Shown: positions 46,812-58,399 of the stretch, one piece after another | Layout of the letters: every line of letters starts with the position of its first letter | How positions within the stretch are numbered: position 1 is the stretch's first letter | Source: Robertmurraya massiliosenegalensis JC6 | GTDB taxonomy: Bacteria > Bacillota > Bacilli > Bacillales > Cytobacillaceae | Reading direction: 5' to 3' | Assembly (NCBI RefSeq): GCF_000311725.1 | Contig: NZ_HE978513.1 | Span: 222,252 to 286,251 of the forward strand | DNA: 64,000 bases | Made by a program: the position numbers and the translations under genes | Notes under the pieces: model-generated | Told to the model about the DNA's origin: nothing | Database searches by the model: none | Seen by the model: only the letters and a program-made list of their open reading frames with translations

Positions 46812-48626
46812 TCATAGAGACTTCCTTAACTGAATGATTTCCATGGCAATTCTAGCCGCTCCAGAAAAATCAGATTCTGTCTCTAATTGTTGACGCTCTT
46901 TTTCTTTTTCCTTTATCTTTAACATCTTTTGATGTTTCAACACCTGATTAATATAATCGTTTAATTCTTGTTCACTTAATTCCTCATTGACAGACATCAT
47001 TTCAATATGAGCGATCGTTCGCCTTAGCTTATCATCTGTCAAATAATTCATAAATTGACTGGGATTTGGCTCCATCCCTTTTTCATAATATCCATATAAA
47101 TAAGTAATAATCGCTTGATGTTCATCAATATTAAAAGAATGGCCTAAAAGCTTATCCTGTACTTTATAAGCAATATTAGGATCTCTCATCATGTGGTAAA
47201 TTAATCTTCTTTCCGCATTGTGAAAAGCTGGTTTTAATGGTTCAATCTGCCTATTCGGTATAAATATTTGTTTCTGCTCTGAAAATGATTGGCCTTGATT
47301 ATTTCTTTTATTGTTAAAATATAGTTGCTTCTGCTGTTCTTTTAAAGCATCTAACGAAAGTGAAAATTCATTTGAAATCTGTCTTAAGTAATGGTCTCGT
47401 TCGACAGCCTTATCAAGCTGACTAATCTCCCTTAATACTTCTTCGATATACTGCAAGCGATCTCCTTCGTTTTGAAGATCTTTTCCTCTTCTAAAGTATA
47501 AAAGTTTAAAAGACATGAATGTCATGCTTGAACCGATGATTTCTTTATTGAATTTAGCTTCCCCGTATTTTTTTATATAATCATCCGGATCTAGGCCATC
47601 TGGCATCATAGCAACTCTTACTTGAGAACCAGCTTCAACCAGCATGTTAGCTGCTCGGTATGCAGCGCCTATTCCTGCTTTGTCAGAGTCATAACAAATC
47701 GTAACGGATTCGCTATTCCTCCTAATTAAGGCAACATGGTCATTGGTCAATGATGTCCCCATTGTGGCGACCCCATTCTCAACGCCTGCCCGATCAGCTG
47801 CAATACAATCAGCAAACCCTTCAAAAAGAATAACTTGCTGTAATTTGCGAATTGTCGGTCTTGCTAAATGAAAGTTATATAAAATTTTACTTTTATTAAA
47901 GATTGCTGTTTCGGGACTATTCAAATATTTAGGTTCATCTGACCCCAGAGATCTCCCAGAAAAAGCAATCGTATTTCCTTTTTGGTCAAAAATAGGGAAC
48001 ATAATTCGATCGCGGAATCGGTCAAAATAGGTTCCGTCATTTTCTCGTTTAATAATGAGACCTGATTTTTCTAATATCGCAGGTTCAAAATTCCTCTTCG
48101 TCAAAAATTTATAAACAAATTCCCATGAGTTTAAAGAATAACCGATTTGGAATTTTTCAATTGATTCTTTTGTAAATCCTCGGTTCAGCAGATATTCTAG
48201 CGCATGCTGACCATCTTTTGTGTTTACCAATAAATGATGATAGAATTTACGTATTAATTCGTGGGCTTCAATCATTTGTTTTAATTCTTTTGAAAAAGAT
48301 GTCTCCGTTGAAGTAGCTTGTGTTGGCGAAATGTCCAGCTCAACATTCGCTTTTTCAGCCAACTTGATCGCCGCTTCTGGAAAAGAGAGACTGTCAAGCT
48401 CCATAATAAACGAGAAAACATTTCCTCCTGCTCCACATCCAAAGCAATGATAAATTTGCTTATCTGGTGAAACGGAGAAGGATGGCGTATTTTCACCATG
48501 GAATGGGCATAGACCCATATAGTTACGCCCTTGTTTTTTTAGTTGCACATAGTCGCTAATCAGATCGACTATATCAACGGCTTGGCGAATTTCATTTATT
48601 TTTTCTTCAGGAATTCGCACCTGCAT
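46812..48626 (-). CDS. dnaG: DNA primase
   Basis: A 604-residue primase that makes RNA primers at the replication fork. The CHC2 zinc finger is C40, H43, C61 and C64. The TOPRIM catalytic core follows, with LFEGFADC and CYDSDKAG supplying the acidic residues. The C-terminal helicase-interaction domain (from about 440) is present. I chose ATG 48624-48626, with GGAG nine bases before; the earlier ATG overlaps that site. It lies 110 bp upstream of sigA. Confidence 0.95.
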   Translation of the reverse strand: MQVRIPEEKINEIRQAVDIVDLISDYVQLKKQGRNYMGLCPFHGENTPSFSVSPDKQIYHCFGCGAGGNVFSFIMELDSLSFPEAAIKLAEKANVELDISPTQATSTETSFSKELKQMIEAHELIRKFYHHLLVNTKDGQHALEYLLNRGFTKESIEKFQIGYSLNSWEFVYKFLTKRNFEPAILEKSGLIIKRENDGTYFDRFRDRIMFPIFDQKGNTIAFSGRSLGSDEPKYLNSPETAIFNKSKILYNFHLARPTIRKLQQVILFEGFADCIAADRAGVENGVATMGTSLTNDHVALIRRNSESVTICYDSDKAGIGAAYRAANMLVEAGSQVRVAMMPDGLDPDDYIKKYGEAKFNKEIIGSSMTFMSFKLLYFRRGKDLQNEGDRLQYIEEVLREISQLDKAVERDHYLRQISNEFSLSLDALKEQQKQLYFNNKRNNQGQSFSEQKQIFIPNRQIEPLKPAFHNAERRLIYHMMRDPNIAYKVQDKLLGHSFNIDEHQAIITYLYGYYEKGMEPNPSQFMNYLTDDKLRRTIAHIEMMSVNEELSEQELNDYINQVLKHQKMLKIKEKEKERQQLETESDFSGAARIAMEIIQLRKSL

Positions 48627-48720
48627 TGAAAACAACTCCATATATTGTTATTTCGTAAGACCCCTTGCATGTTAAAGAAAATGTTCATAATAAGCTTATT
48701 GAAGAGATATTCGGCAAAAA

Positions 48721-49158
48721 TCAAAGATCCCCTTTAATTTTCGACAATAAATTTGTGAAATTTTTTCTAAAGTGGATTCGATCCTCGATCGTAAATGGTT
48801 TCGGACCTTTTCCGTATTTCCCTTGCCTGCGGGCTTTAGCAGATAAATATCTCATATGTAATGCAGAATCGATGTCTTTTTCTTCATATAAGCTTCCCCG
48901 AGGACTAAGGACTGTCACTCTCTTCGATAATAGGGTTGAGGCTAAGCCGATATCCTGTGTAACAGCAATATCCCCAGCATCAACATGATTCATAATAAAC
49001 AAGTCTGCAGCCTCTTTATCTGAATCAACATAATGCCAAGTTCCACCTAAAGTGTCGTTTGTTACATGATTATAGGATGCAACAAAGGAAACATTCACAT
49101 CAAAATTCTGAGCAATTTCGACAATTTCCGCTTTCACTGGACATGAATCAGCATCCAC
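48721..49158 (-). CDS. yqxD: YaiI/YqxD family protein (DUF188)
   Basis: A 145-residue protein of the UPF0178 family. It has a PIN/NYN-like start DADSCPVK, a DLFIMNHVDAGDIAVTQDIGLAS core and a basic tail. Nuclease-like folding is suggested by the acidic residues, but activity is not established. The start is a GTG at 49156-49158 with AAAGG five bases upstream. Relatives have about eight more residues before this point (matching VIVDAD here), so the start is uncertain. It heads the dnaG-sigA operon. Confidence 0.82.
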   Translation of the reverse strand: MDADSCPVKAEIVEIAQNFDVNVSFVASYNHVTNDTLGGTWHYVDSDKEAADLFIMNHVDAGDIAVTQDIGLASTLLSKRVTVLSPRGSLYEEKDIDSALHMRYLSAKARRQGKYGKGPKPFTIEDRIHFRKNFTNLLSKIKGDL

Positions 49159-49393
49159 AATAACCTTTGGTTTTCCTAATGTACTATAAATTCTACATCA
49201 CTCCACATATTCCTGCTTAAAAAAGGAATAAGTTTTGAAACTTCGATTTGTCGAATTTTCTTTTGCTTCTGAACTTGACTTCTATTCATAATTAGTTTAT
49301 TCGTTCATAAGTAAGTCTAAACCTATAATAAACATTTTTATCACAATTTTTTATTATAGTATAAACAATAGTATTTTTCCATCATTTTTTCTT

Positions 49394-49427
49394 ACAAAAA
49401 AAGAAAACTAGCACATGTCGTACTAGT
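49394..49427 (-). terminator. Terminator of yqfL
   Basis: ACTAGTAC pairs with GTGCTAGT (one wobble) around GACAT, followed by TTTTCTTTTTTT on the minus strand. It is nine bases after the yqfL stop. The rest of the 277-bp gap holds no gene. Confidence 0.78.
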
Positions 49428-49435
49428 CATTCACA

Positions 49436-50254
49436 TTATTGAGATATTTTTCCTTTATAATATTGATTTAAAATAATGTTTGCTGTTTCTTCTACAGCTT
49501 TGTTTGTCACATCAATCGTCTGACAACCGATTCTAGAAATAATTTTCTCAAAGTATTCTAGTTCCTCGTTAATTCTAGATAAGTTTGCATAGCTCGCTTG
49601 ATCATTTAATCCGAGGGAAATTAATCTTTCTCGTCTAATACTATTTAGTTTTTCCGAACCAATCTTCAAACCAAAACATTTTTCTGGTGAAGTTTGAAAA
49701 AGCTCCTCGGGTGGATCCACTTCAGGTACTAATGGAACATTTGCAACCTTTAATCTTTTATGAGCTAAATATTGTGAAAGCGGGGTTTTCGATGTCCTAG
49801 ATACTCCGACTAAGACAATATCCGCCTTTAGGATCCCTCTTGGGTCTCGTCCATCATCATATTTTACAGCAAACTCAATTGCTTCTACCTTTTTGAAATA
49901 ATCTTCATCAAGCTTTCTCACTAGTCCTGGTTCAAATAGTGGTTTGATACCGCTCGCTGCTTGGATTTCATCAATCAATGGCCCAATAATATCACACGCA
50001 TAAATTCGTTCTCTAATGCTCGCTTCTTTCATATATTCACGAATATCTGGTTTTACTAACGTATAAGCAATCATACCCTTGTCCATTTTCACAAGAGAAA
50101 TCACTTCATCTATATCCTCAATGTCTTCTACATATGGGAAGCGTTTAATGGTGGCATTGCTTCCATTAAATTGGCTCACTGCCGCCTTCGTTACAAGCTC
50201 TGCCGTTTCCCCAACAGAGTCAGATACTACATAGATGATTGGAATTTTTCCCAT
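49436..50254 (-). CDS. yqfL: Pyruvate-dikinase regulatory protein YqfL
   Basis: A 272-residue DUF299 protein. Family members are bifunctional kinase/phosphorylases that control pyruvate phosphate dikinase or PEP synthase; in B. subtilis YqfL modulates CcpN. The nucleotide loop [11 protein letters not shown] is near residue 150 and the N-terminus [13 protein letters not shown] is conserved. I chose ATG 50252-50254; an ATG 12 bases upstream directly abuts the AGAGGGG site and is less likely. It follows ccpN by about 70 bp. Confidence 0.88.
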   Translation of the reverse strand: MGKIPIIYVVSDSVGETAELVTKAAVSQFNGSNATIKRFPYVEDIEDIDEVISLVKMDKGMIAYTLVKPDIREYMKEASIRERIYACDIIGPLIDEIQAASGIKPLFEPGLVRKLDEDYFKKVEAIEFAVKYDDGRDPRGILKADIVLVGVSRTSKTPLSQYLAHKRLKVANVPLVPEVDPPEELFQTSPEKCFGLKIGSEKLNSIRRERLISLGLNDQASYANLSRINEELEYFEKIISRIGCQTIDVTNKAVEETANIILNQYYKGKISQ

Positions 50255-50326
50255 TTCAATAACCATCCCCTCTGCAACTATATTGTACTTTGTCCGCTAT
50301 AGAGTATTTGTACCTCATTATAGGCG

Positions 50327-50962
50327 CTATTCATTTTTAGCCAGTGCAACTAACGCTTTTGTTAAATTGGTTTTTGTGACTCGACCAATGACTTCAAAGC
50401 CTTTATCCGTTTCTTTGACGACAGGTAAGGCATCAATTTGTTTATCGATTAACTTACTTGCTACATCAATTAACAAATCTTCCTTCTCACACATCGTAAT
50501 ATTAGGCATCCTTGTCATAATGATATTAACTGGGAGAGTCGTTAATTCCTGTTTACCAATACTTGCACGGAGCAAATCTTTTCGCGAAAGAACACCAACT
50601 AAAAGGTTTTGCCCGTCTACAACGAATAGTGTCCCCACATCCTCTAGAAACATCGTTACGATTGCATCATACACCGCTATATTTTCATTAACAACGACTG
50701 GGATAGATTGATAGTCCTTCACATACAGCTTTTTAAGGTTTTCAGTTAGTAGTTGAACACCTGATTTTCCTGTATAAAAATAGCCGACCCTTGGTCTAGC
50801 ATCTAAATACCCTGCCATCGTTAAAATAGCCAAATCAGGACGCAGAGTAGCACGCGTTAAGTTTAACCGTTCAGCGATTTGCTCTCCTGTGATCGGACCG
50901 TTATCCTTGACGATTTCTAAGATTCGTTCTTGCCGCTTGTTGAGCTCTATTGTACTCACCAC
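50327..50962 (-). CDS. ccpN: Transcriptional repressor CcpN
   Basis: A 211-residue repressor of gluconeogenesis. The winged helix (about 5-65) has LNLTRATLRPDLAIL as recognition region. Two CBS domains (about 80-140 and 145-205) are seen in MFLEDVGTLFVVD and KQIDALPVVKE. In B. subtilis it represses gapB and pckA in the presence of glucose, sensing ATP/ADP. The start is GTG (50960-50962) or the GTG one codon later; the weak AGGTG site does not separate them. Confidence 0.93.
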   Translation of the reverse strand: MVSTIELNKRQERILEIVKDNGPITGEQIAERLNLTRATLRPDLAILTMAGYLDARPRVGYFYTGKSGVQLLTENLKKLYVKDYQSIPVVVNENIAVYDAIVTMFLEDVGTLFVVDGQNLLVGVLSRKDLLRASIGKQELTTLPVNIIMTRMPNITMCEKEDLLIDVASKLIDKQIDALPVVKETDKGFEVIGRVTKTNLTKALVALAKNE

Positions 50963-51290
50963 CTAACAACTGCGTGAATAATGCCATACTTAATAAATAA
51001 TATTATATACTACTGATTGCTGGACTGAAAGTTTTAATCCTATATAGGAGAATCAATTTCATATTATTGCTTCTCAAGGAAAAAGGCGAACGAATATAAC
51101 TCTAAACAAAATAAAATAATAGAATTTCAGGTGTGCTTGAATGAATTATGCCAGAAATGTTCGTTTTTTAATTTCCCTTCGTTCAATGTGACATCACTTA
51201 GGAAAGGAACCTTACATTAAGTAAGAGCCCATTCAAATGGAACAGGCTCTTACAGTAGACAATTTTCAAATTGAACAGTTACGAAAAGCT
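50963..51290. other. Intergenic region between ccpN and glyS
   Basis: In this 328-bp stretch I see a minus-strand TATAAT (near 51000) that could start ccpN but lacks a good -35, and the glyS hairpin at 51221-51253. The rest is A+T-rich with no gene or structured RNA. Confidence 0.5.
51221..51253 (-). terminator. Hairpin after glyS
   Basis: GTAAGAGCC pairs with GGCTCTTAC, with an inner CATT/AATG hairpin. It lies 38 bases beyond the glyS stop. The following bases are ACTTAATG with few U, so termination may be weak or factor-dependent. Confidence 0.6.
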
Positions 51291-53360
51291 TTATTTCACC
51301 ATAATTTCCGTTACATCAGCAAAGCCTTTAATAACATTTGCCAATTTCACTAATAAGCTTAAACGATTATTTCTTACGTTTACATCCTCAACCATCACCA
51401 TTGTGTGATCAAAGTACTCATTGATTGGTGTTTTTAATGACACGAGCATTTGGTAATACTCTTCCTCCGTCACATCCGCTACTAACGCTTGCTCCACATC
51501 GACGAATGCTTTATAGAGATTATTTTCTTCCTTGTTTTCAAATAATGAAGGTTGAATTTCTACAATCTCATCAGCTTTGCGGGCAATATTGATGACCCTG
51601 CTTAACGCTTCCATCGTTTCTTTAAAGCCTTCATCCTCTTTATGACCATTTAGCGTTACCGCTTTTTGAACTAGAGCGGATACACTTCCAATCTGCTCTG
51701 AAAGAACAGCATCTATAACATCATAGCGAATGCCTCGTTCTTGAAGAAGATACTTTAATCTTAACTTAAAGAAAGTAATAAGCTCTTTCTCTAATTCTGC
51801 TCTACTTAACTTTGAAAATTGAGCTTCTTCAATCAACTCAACACTGAAAAGGATGAGTTTTTCTAGTTTAATATCCCAATTTTTATTCACGAGTGTTTGC
51901 ACGATTCCTGCAGCTTGTCTTCTTAATGCATAAGGGTCTTGTGAACCACTTGGAATCAAACCGATAGCAAAGGTAGATACGATTGTATCGAGCTTCTCAA
52001 CTATTGCTAGCGCTGCTCCAGGATTTGAACTTGCTGTGTCATCCTCTGCATTTCTAGGCATATAATGCTCATTGATTGCTTTTGCCACTTCCACCGACTC
52101 GCCCTTTTGAATGGCATATTTTTCACCCATGAAGCCTTGTAGTTCAGGAAATTCATACACCATGTTGGTAACGAGATCAAATTTACTTATCTCTGCGGCA
52201 CGATTTGTAGTCACTTTCTCTTCGTTTGAAAAGTCTAGCTCCACAGTTAGCTTTTGGGCTAATTGCTTCACTCGCTCTACTTTTTCAGCCAATGTACCAA
52301 TTTCTTCGTGGTAAACAATTGTTTGAAACTTTTCCAAAGCCTTACCTATTTCAAGTTTCTGATCTTCTTTATAGAAGAAGGCCGCATCTGCTAGACGTGC
52401 TCTTAATACTTTCTCATTCCCCTTTGCCACAGTCTCAAGATGCTGATGATCTCCATTGCGAACCGTTACAAAGAAAGGAAGTAGCTTTCCATCCTTCGAT
52501 TTAACTGGGAAGTAACGTTGATGCTCCTTCATCGATGTGATGAGGACTTCCTCTGGTAACTCAAGATACTCTTCTTCAAAGCGTCCGAAGAGAGCCGTTG
52601 GATATTCCACTAAATTATTAACCTCTTCTAATAACTCTTCATCAATCGGAATCACCCAATTATTTTCTTCTTCGATCTTTTTCAATTGTGAGACGATCGC
52701 AGCTTTTCTTTCCTCGCTATTGGCCACAACATATTGTCCAAGGAGTGTGACAACATAACCCTCTGGTGAAGGAATGTCAACCTGTTCTCCAAGAAAGCGA
52801 TGTCCTCTCGTCCAATTACTTGTTTCCACATTCGTAATCGAAAATGGAATAACTTCTTGACCAAACATGGCTACAAGCCATTTAATTGGTCTTATATATT
52901 TCATTTCCTCATTTGCCCAACGCATATTTTTCGGAAAACTTAAGCCCGTGATGATTTGTTTCAGTTCAGGGAGAAGTGATCTCGTTTCTTCCCCTTTGAT
53001 AAATTTTTCTACATGAGCATATTCAACTCCGCCGATTTCTTTAAAATAAATATCATCAACACTCATTCCTTGTCCTCGGCTAAAACCGATTGCCGCCTTC
53101 GACCAATTGCCATTCTCATCTAAGGCGATTTTTTTCGCTGGCCCTTTTGCTTCTTCCTGAATATCTTGCTGGGACTCAGAGACTTCTTTAACGATCACTG
53201 CCAAGCGGCGAGGTGTTGAATAGGACTCAATATCGCCTATATCAATCTTTTTATCTAAAAACCATTTTTGAATTCTTGATGTAAATTGCTCGATTGAGCT
53301 TGTGACAAACCGTGCTGGCATTTCTTCTAGGCCGATCTCAATTAACAAATCCTTACTCAT
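51291..53360 (-). CDS. glyS: Glycyl-tRNA synthetase beta subunit
   Basis: A 689-residue subunit of the heterotetrameric glycyl-tRNA synthetase. It starts [14 protein letters not shown], has the B3/4-like and HD-type central domains (residues 150-470, with EYPTALFG and YPFE-type motifs) and a C-terminal anticodon-binding domain near SLLVKLANV. It overlaps glyQ by eight bases, so the two are translated together, both under the T-box upstream of glyQ. Confidence 0.95.
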   Translation of the reverse strand: MSKDLLIEIGLEEMPARFVTSSIEQFTSRIQKWFLDKKIDIGDIESYSTPRRLAVIVKEVSESQQDIQEEAKGPAKKIALDENGNWSKAAIGFSRGQGMSVDDIYFKEIGGVEYAHVEKFIKGEETRSLLPELKQIITGLSFPKNMRWANEEMKYIRPIKWLVAMFGQEVIPFSITNVETSNWTRGHRFLGEQVDIPSPEGYVVTLLGQYVVANSEERKAAIVSQLKKIEEENNWVIPIDEELLEEVNNLVEYPTALFGRFEEEYLELPEEVLITSMKEHQRYFPVKSKDGKLLPFFVTVRNGDHQHLETVAKGNEKVLRARLADAAFFYKEDQKLEIGKALEKFQTIVYHEEIGTLAEKVERVKQLAQKLTVELDFSNEEKVTTNRAAEISKFDLVTNMVYEFPELQGFMGEKYAIQKGESVEVAKAINEHYMPRNAEDDTASSNPGAALAIVEKLDTIVSTFAIGLIPSGSQDPYALRRQAAGIVQTLVNKNWDIKLEKLILFSVELIEEAQFSKLSRAELEKELITFFKLRLKYLLQERGIRYDVIDAVLSEQIGSVSALVQKAVTLNGHKEDEGFKETMEALSRVINIARKADEIVEIQPSLFENKEENNLYKAFVDVEQALVADVTEEEYYQMLVSLKTPINEYFDHTMVMVEDVNVRNNRLSLLVKLANVIKGFADVTEIMVK

Positions 53361-54243
53361 GACCGATGTCCTCCTTGCCCTTTAAAATTGGGAAACCTAG
53401 CTTTTCCCTTTCTTCATAAAATGTTTTCGCAATTTTTCTGGCTAAATTACGGCAACGGCCAATATATCCAGTTCGTTCAGTGACAGAGATTGCCCCTTTT
53501 GCATCTAAAAGATTGAAAGTATGAGAACATTTCAAGACATAGTCATAGGCTGGATGAACAAGTCCTTCGTCCATTTGACGATGCGCTTCTTTTTCATAAA
53601 TATTAAATAAATTGAAGAGCATTTCCGTATCAGACGTTTCAAACGTGTACTTAGAATGTTCAAACTCTGGCTGCAGGAAAATATCTCTCACTGTAAAACC
53701 TTCAGTCCATTCAAGATCAAAAACGTTTTCCTTTTCTTGAATGTAAGAAGCTAAGCGTTCAATCCCGTACGTAATTTCCACAGAAACTGGCTTACATTCT
53801 AGGCCGCCCACCTGTTGGAAATAGGTGAATTGAGTGATTTCCATACCATTTAGCCATACTTCCCAACCTAAGCCTGCACAGCCTAGAGATGGATTTTCCC
53901 AGTTGTCCTCTACGAAACGAATATCATGCTCTAACGGATTAATTCCTAATGCTTTTAAAGAGTCTAAATAAAGCTCTTGAATATTGTCTGGTGAAGGCTT
54001 CATAATCACCTGAAATTGATGATGCTGATAAAGACGATTTGGATTTTCTCCGTAACGGCCATCTGCTGGACGGCGAGATGGTTCGACATAAGCCACATTC
54101 CAAGGCTCTGGACCGATTGCGCGTAAAAATGTATAAGGACTCATCGTCCCTGCACCTTTCTCCACATCATAAGCTTGCATTAAGATACAACCTTGATTTG
54201 ACCAGTGCTTTTGCAGTGTTAAAATCATGTTTTGAATATTCAT
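53353..54243 (-). CDS. glyQ: Glycyl-tRNA synthetase alpha subunit
   Basis: A 296-residue catalytic class II subunit. Motif 2 and the glycine-adenylate pocket lie around [20 protein letters not shown], and motif 3 around [14 protein letters not shown] chose ATG 54241-54243 ([10 protein letters not shown]), preceded by AGAAGGGAAG; the frame extends ten codons upstream into the leader. Read-through of the T-box terminator controls it. Confidence 0.95.
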   Translation of the reverse strand: MNIQNMILTLQKHWSNQGCILMQAYDVEKGAGTMSPYTFLRAIGPEPWNVAYVEPSRRPADGRYGENPNRLYQHHQFQVIMKPSPDNIQELYLDSLKALGINPLEHDIRFVEDNWENPSLGCAGLGWEVWLNGMEITQFTYFQQVGGLECKPVSVEITYGIERLASYIQEKENVFDLEWTEGFTVRDIFLQPEFEHSKYTFETSDTEMLFNLFNIYEKEAHRQMDEGLVHPAYDYVLKCSHTFNLLDAKGAISVTERTGYIGRCRNLARKIAKTFYEEREKLGFPILKGKEDIGHE

Positions 54244-54281
54244 CTGTATCTTCCCTTCTTTTTTTCCAAGCATATAGAAAC

Positions 54282-54492
54282 AAAAAAACTCCCGTTCCCT
54301 ATGCTTTAATTAAGCATAGGGACGAGAGTTTACCCGCGGTTCCACCCTATTTGCTGCCAAGTTTGACAGCCACTTTCAAACGAACGCTCCAGAACGCCCT
54401 TCCTTAACGCTCTATTTCCTAGCTCACACCATCCTAGGATCGCTTTCATAGAGGAATGTTAAGTACTCTTTTCCTTCTTCGCGCATGTAATT
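54282..54492 (-). ncRNA. Glycine T-box leader of glyQS
   Basis: A leader of about 211 nt between the promoter and glyQ. It has the T-box sequence AGGGTGGAACCGCG (plus-strand 54335-54348) and a strong terminator stem at 54288-54330 ending in seven U. Stem I shows AGTA on its 5' side (54464-54467) and GAAG followed by GGC on its 3' side. That is the loop E and specifier arrangement, giving GGC, a glycine codon, at 54396-54398. No stem II is evident, as in other glyQS leaders. Uncharged tRNA-Gly would stabilise the antiterminator and turn on glyQS. Confidence 0.93.
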
Positions 54493-54498
54493 TAAATT

Positions 54499-54527
54499 AT
54501 AATAACGAAAAATAAAAACTTTGTCAA
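54499..54527 (-). promoter_or_regulatory. Sigma-A promoter of glyQS
   Basis: On the minus strand a perfect TTGACA, a 17-bp spacer and TATTAT. The start point would be near 54492, at the beginning of the T-box leader, and 20 bp after the recO stop. Confidence 0.85.
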
Positions 54528-54546
54528 TAAAGTCAAGGTTTATTCC

Positions 54547-55299
54547 TTACTTTAACCCTTTTATTTGATCCATCTGCTTCAAAAATCTTTTCGTCTTTAA
54601 ATTTAAACCAGAGTATTCATCATAATACGCTGAAATAATCGTTTTTAATTCTTTTTTCGTTTCTTCTTTAACCGAAATATTGCCCAGTCTTGATATATCA
54701 ATAAAATAAAATAACCGAAGAAGTTGTACCGTCGCCTTTGAAATCTTATAATGGTACGGATCCTTCTCCAGACATTGATGACAAATAAAGCCTCCTTCTC
54801 GAATCGAGAAGGAGAATTCACCTTCTGTATTCCCACAAACAGAACATTGATTAAGTACGGGATACAAACCAAGCATATTAAGAATTTTCATTTCATAAAT
54901 GTTCATCAAAATCTCAGGGTCGATTCCCTCGTTCATATAGTTTAGTGTTTGATAAAGAAGTTCAAACAGAAAAGGATTTGGTTTTTTCTCATCTGTAGCT
55001 TTGTCAGTTAGATCAATAATGTAGCTCGCATAGGCTGTAAGAAATATATCTTCCTTTATCCCTCTCATCGAGGATATAATATCCCCTTGCTGGAGATTTC
55101 CTAGACCTGAACCTTTTTTTACTAAAAAATATCCATATGTAAAAGGTTGTGTGACTGCCGCAAGCCGGCTACTAGGTTTTTTCGCCCCTCCGGCCATCAC
55201 GCCAACCTTTCCCCATTCACGGGTATATAAAGTGACTACCTTATTTGCTTCACCATAATGACTCGTTCGAATGACGATGCCCTCACACTTTTGTAGCAT
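54547..55299 (-). CDS. recO: DNA repair protein RecO
   Basis: A 250-residue recombination mediator. It has an N-terminal OB fold ([16 protein letters not shown]), a helical centre and a C-terminal zinc site in CSVCG and CHQC. It loads RecA with RecF and RecR and anneals single strands. It lies 34 bp downstream of yqzL and ends at the glyQ promoter. The length is typical. Confidence 0.93.
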   Translation of the reverse strand: MLQKCEGIVIRTSHYGEANKVVTLYTREWGKVGVMAGGAKKPSSRLAAVTQPFTYGYFLVKKGSGLGNLQQGDIISSMRGIKEDIFLTAYASYIIDLTDKATDEKKPNPFLFELLYQTLNYMNEGIDPEILMNIYEMKILNMLGLYPVLNQCSVCGNTEGEFSFSIREGGFICHQCLEKDPYHYKISKATVQLLRLFYFIDISRLGNISVKEETKKELKTIISAYYDEYSGLNLKTKRFLKQMDQIKGLK

Positions 55300-55333
55300 C
55301 GATCATCACCATCCATCCTTTAGCAGGACAAAA

Positions 55334-55474
55334 CTAGAGATATGGAAACTTCTCTGCTAGCTCGTTGCTCTGATTTTCGGGTATTTCTTGATTTTCTTTC
55401 TCCAATTCCTTGTAGAGAAGATACGTGTCAATATTACCTGTCTCTGAGAATATCCTCCAGGTAAAATCCAACAT
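55334..55474 (-). CDS. yqzL: YqzL family small protein
   Basis: A 46-residue protein, MLDFTWRIFSETG to KFPYL, fitting the YqzL family of short Bacillus proteins found between era and recO. Function is unknown. GGTGGGG lies six bases before the ATG. It is too short for many gene finders. Coupling with recO is likely, since no terminator lies between. Confidence 0.85.
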   Translation of the reverse strand: MLDFTWRIFSETGNIDTYLLYKELEKENQEIPENQSNELAEKFPYL

Positions 55475-55693
55475 CAAAAACCCCACCTTTCAATTTTTCG
55501 ACTAGCAATTTTCTATCCCAAATCCTTAACCTTATCATAGCCCTGACATCTCAATTTCATGTTACGTAAATATTGTTAATACGACCAACGAATAGGGAGC
55601 AAAAGACCCATAATTTAATATACGATGGACAGGTAATTCATCCAAAGTAGGCATATTCTGAAGGCTTGAATAATAATTTAAAAAGGGGTGGCC

Positions 55694-57008
<1,315 letters not shown>

Positions 57009-57267
57009 TTACTTCCTTTCATAACGAAGACTGCTACTTCCTATATTTTACCGTATTCTGCGTCAGATTTCATTAATTGTTGCAAAAATGTAATAAAAGA
57101 ATTAGAATTTTCCAAAAACTTGACCTTATGGGTAAAATATATGTGATGCTATTTTATCGGTTTCTGCAGCAAGATGCAAAAAATGAATGGCTTTTTTTGT
57201 GTCGTTATTATAGTACTTGAAGATCCATGAAGGGTTAATTGCTGACTTTTGCTCCGACGTTTTTTCG

Positions 57268-57588
57268 CTATTTACTAATTCTTTCTTCTTTTTTGCTGTA
57301 AATTTCATAAGCAAAATATCCAAAAAGCAAGCCTATTCCAGCTCCCATGCTGATTGTAGGTAATAAAGGAATTGGCAAATATAAGCTACTTAATACACCT
57401 AAAGCACCACCAATGATCATTCCAAGTGGTATGAAACTATCTAATAATTGTTGAGCGCTAATTGATTTTTTCTTGCCCAAGGTGCCTTTTGTATATTTAT
57501 GTTTCATTCTCATAACTACAAATATTGCAATCCCACACACTAGTACAAAAGGCAGTAAAATGCGACCAATTTCCGAAGCTAAGCCCAT
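57268..57588 (-). CDS. Small membrane protein of unknown function
   Basis: I do not recognise a family. The 106-residue protein has three membrane helices (about 7-26, 50-68 and 72-92). A basic loop MKHKYTKGTLGKKK follows the first, and the tail is charged (YSKKEERISK). The ATG at 57586-57588 has GGGAGG eight bases before; the longer frame starts without one. It lies between cdd and the second repeat copy. The 262 bp between it and cdd hold no convincing gene. Confidence 0.6.
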   Translation of the reverse strand: MGLASEIGRILLPFVLVCGIAIFVVMRMKHKYTKGTLGKKKSISAQQLLDSFIPLGMIIGGALGVLSSLYLPIPLLPTISMGAGIGLLFGYFAYEIYSKKEERISK

Positions 57589-57679
57589 ATGAGGTCCCTC
57601 CCTTATACTGCTTCTCAATTGATTTAATTTTAACATAGTTTAATCCATTTAATTGTTGAATCTGGATCTTTTTAGTAAT

Positions 57680-57938
57680 AGGAAGCTTCGGTTTGTCTCA
57701 TTCGCTCCAAACAGCTCTCACCCTTAAGCGGAATTTCTCCTGTTATATTCTCAATGGACTCCTTTTAGGGGAAATAACGGAAGATTTTCCGCTTATGGAG
57801 AGCAAAATCGTTTATTTTGGTATTTTTTGATTGAATTGCAGGAATTTCTCCTGTTATTTTGGCGCTTTTTCATGATGCTTGCTCATTAAGCGGAATTTCT
57901 CCTGTTATATTCTCATACCAATCCTGTTTATAGGAACA
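57680..57938 (+). repeat. Dispersed intergenic repeat, copy B
   Basis: A 259-bp element matching 33988-34253 in the same orientation at an estimated 80-85 percent by eye. Units lie at 57726-57746 (direct), 57774-57794 (inverted), 57837-57857 (direct) and 57888-57908 (direct). Their spacing is 48, 63 and 51 bp, against 49, 63 and 51 in copy A. All three direct units read GGAATTTCTCCTGTTAT. It occupies the gap between the 57268 gene and the dgkA terminator. Confidence 0.85.
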
Positions 57939-57970
57939 TTAAAGCAAGGGAATTTGTACATTCTTAGACA

Positions 57971-58010
57971 GTAAAAAAGCCTGTAGACAAATAGCTTTGT
58001 TTACAGGCTT
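57971..58010 (-). terminator. Terminator overlapping the dgkA stop
   Basis: AAGCCTGT and ACAAA pair with TTTGT and ACAGGCTT around a mismatch. Six U follow on the minus strand. The upstream arm contains the TAA stop of dgkA. Confidence 0.85.
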
Positions 58011-58399
58011 GATAACTCCATTAGTTTCGGTAAAAATATCATCAATCCGATGATAACAGATAGTAAAGCATAGACTAAGACTGCTCCTGCTGCGATGTCC
58101 TTTGCTTGTTTAGCTAGTGGGTGATGCTCGCTTGTGGCAAGGTCGACTAATCTTTCTATCGCCGTATTAATGAGTTCTAGTGCGATGACTCCCCCAATAG
58201 CAAATAAGATAAACATCCACTCAAAAGAAGTGATCTTTAAGATCAACCCGGCAGCAATGACTACTATCGAAATAGACAGATGGATCCTGATGTTTCTTTC
58301 CGTCAATAGTGTGTGCTTGATACCATCGAACGCATAGTGAAAGGATTGAAATACATTATTCGATTTAAAGGGCCGTTTACCTTTGTAGTCCGTACTCAT
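58001..58399 (-). CDS. dgkA: Diacylglycerol/undecaprenol kinase
   Basis: A 132-residue membrane kinase with three helices. It has the family ERNIRIH, the acidic [15 protein letters not shown] and [16 protein letters not shown] motifs. In Gram-positive bacteria this family phosphorylates undecaprenol. The ATG lies inside the ybeY 3' end (23-bp overlap) with AGGG nine bases before it, implying translational coupling. The length is normal. Confidence 0.9.
   Translation of the reverse strand: MSTDYKGKRPFKSNNVFQSFHYAFDGIKHTLLTERNIRIHLSISIVVIAAGLILKITSFEWMFILFAIGGVIALELINTAIERLVDLATSEHHPLAKQAKDIAAGAVLVYALLSVIIGLMIFLPKLMELSSL

Noticed and set aside
57126-57323. Small minus-strand frame of 65 codons between cdd and the 57268 gene
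   Set aside because: It overlaps the 3' end of the membrane-protein gene, has no ribosome binding site and has random-looking composition.
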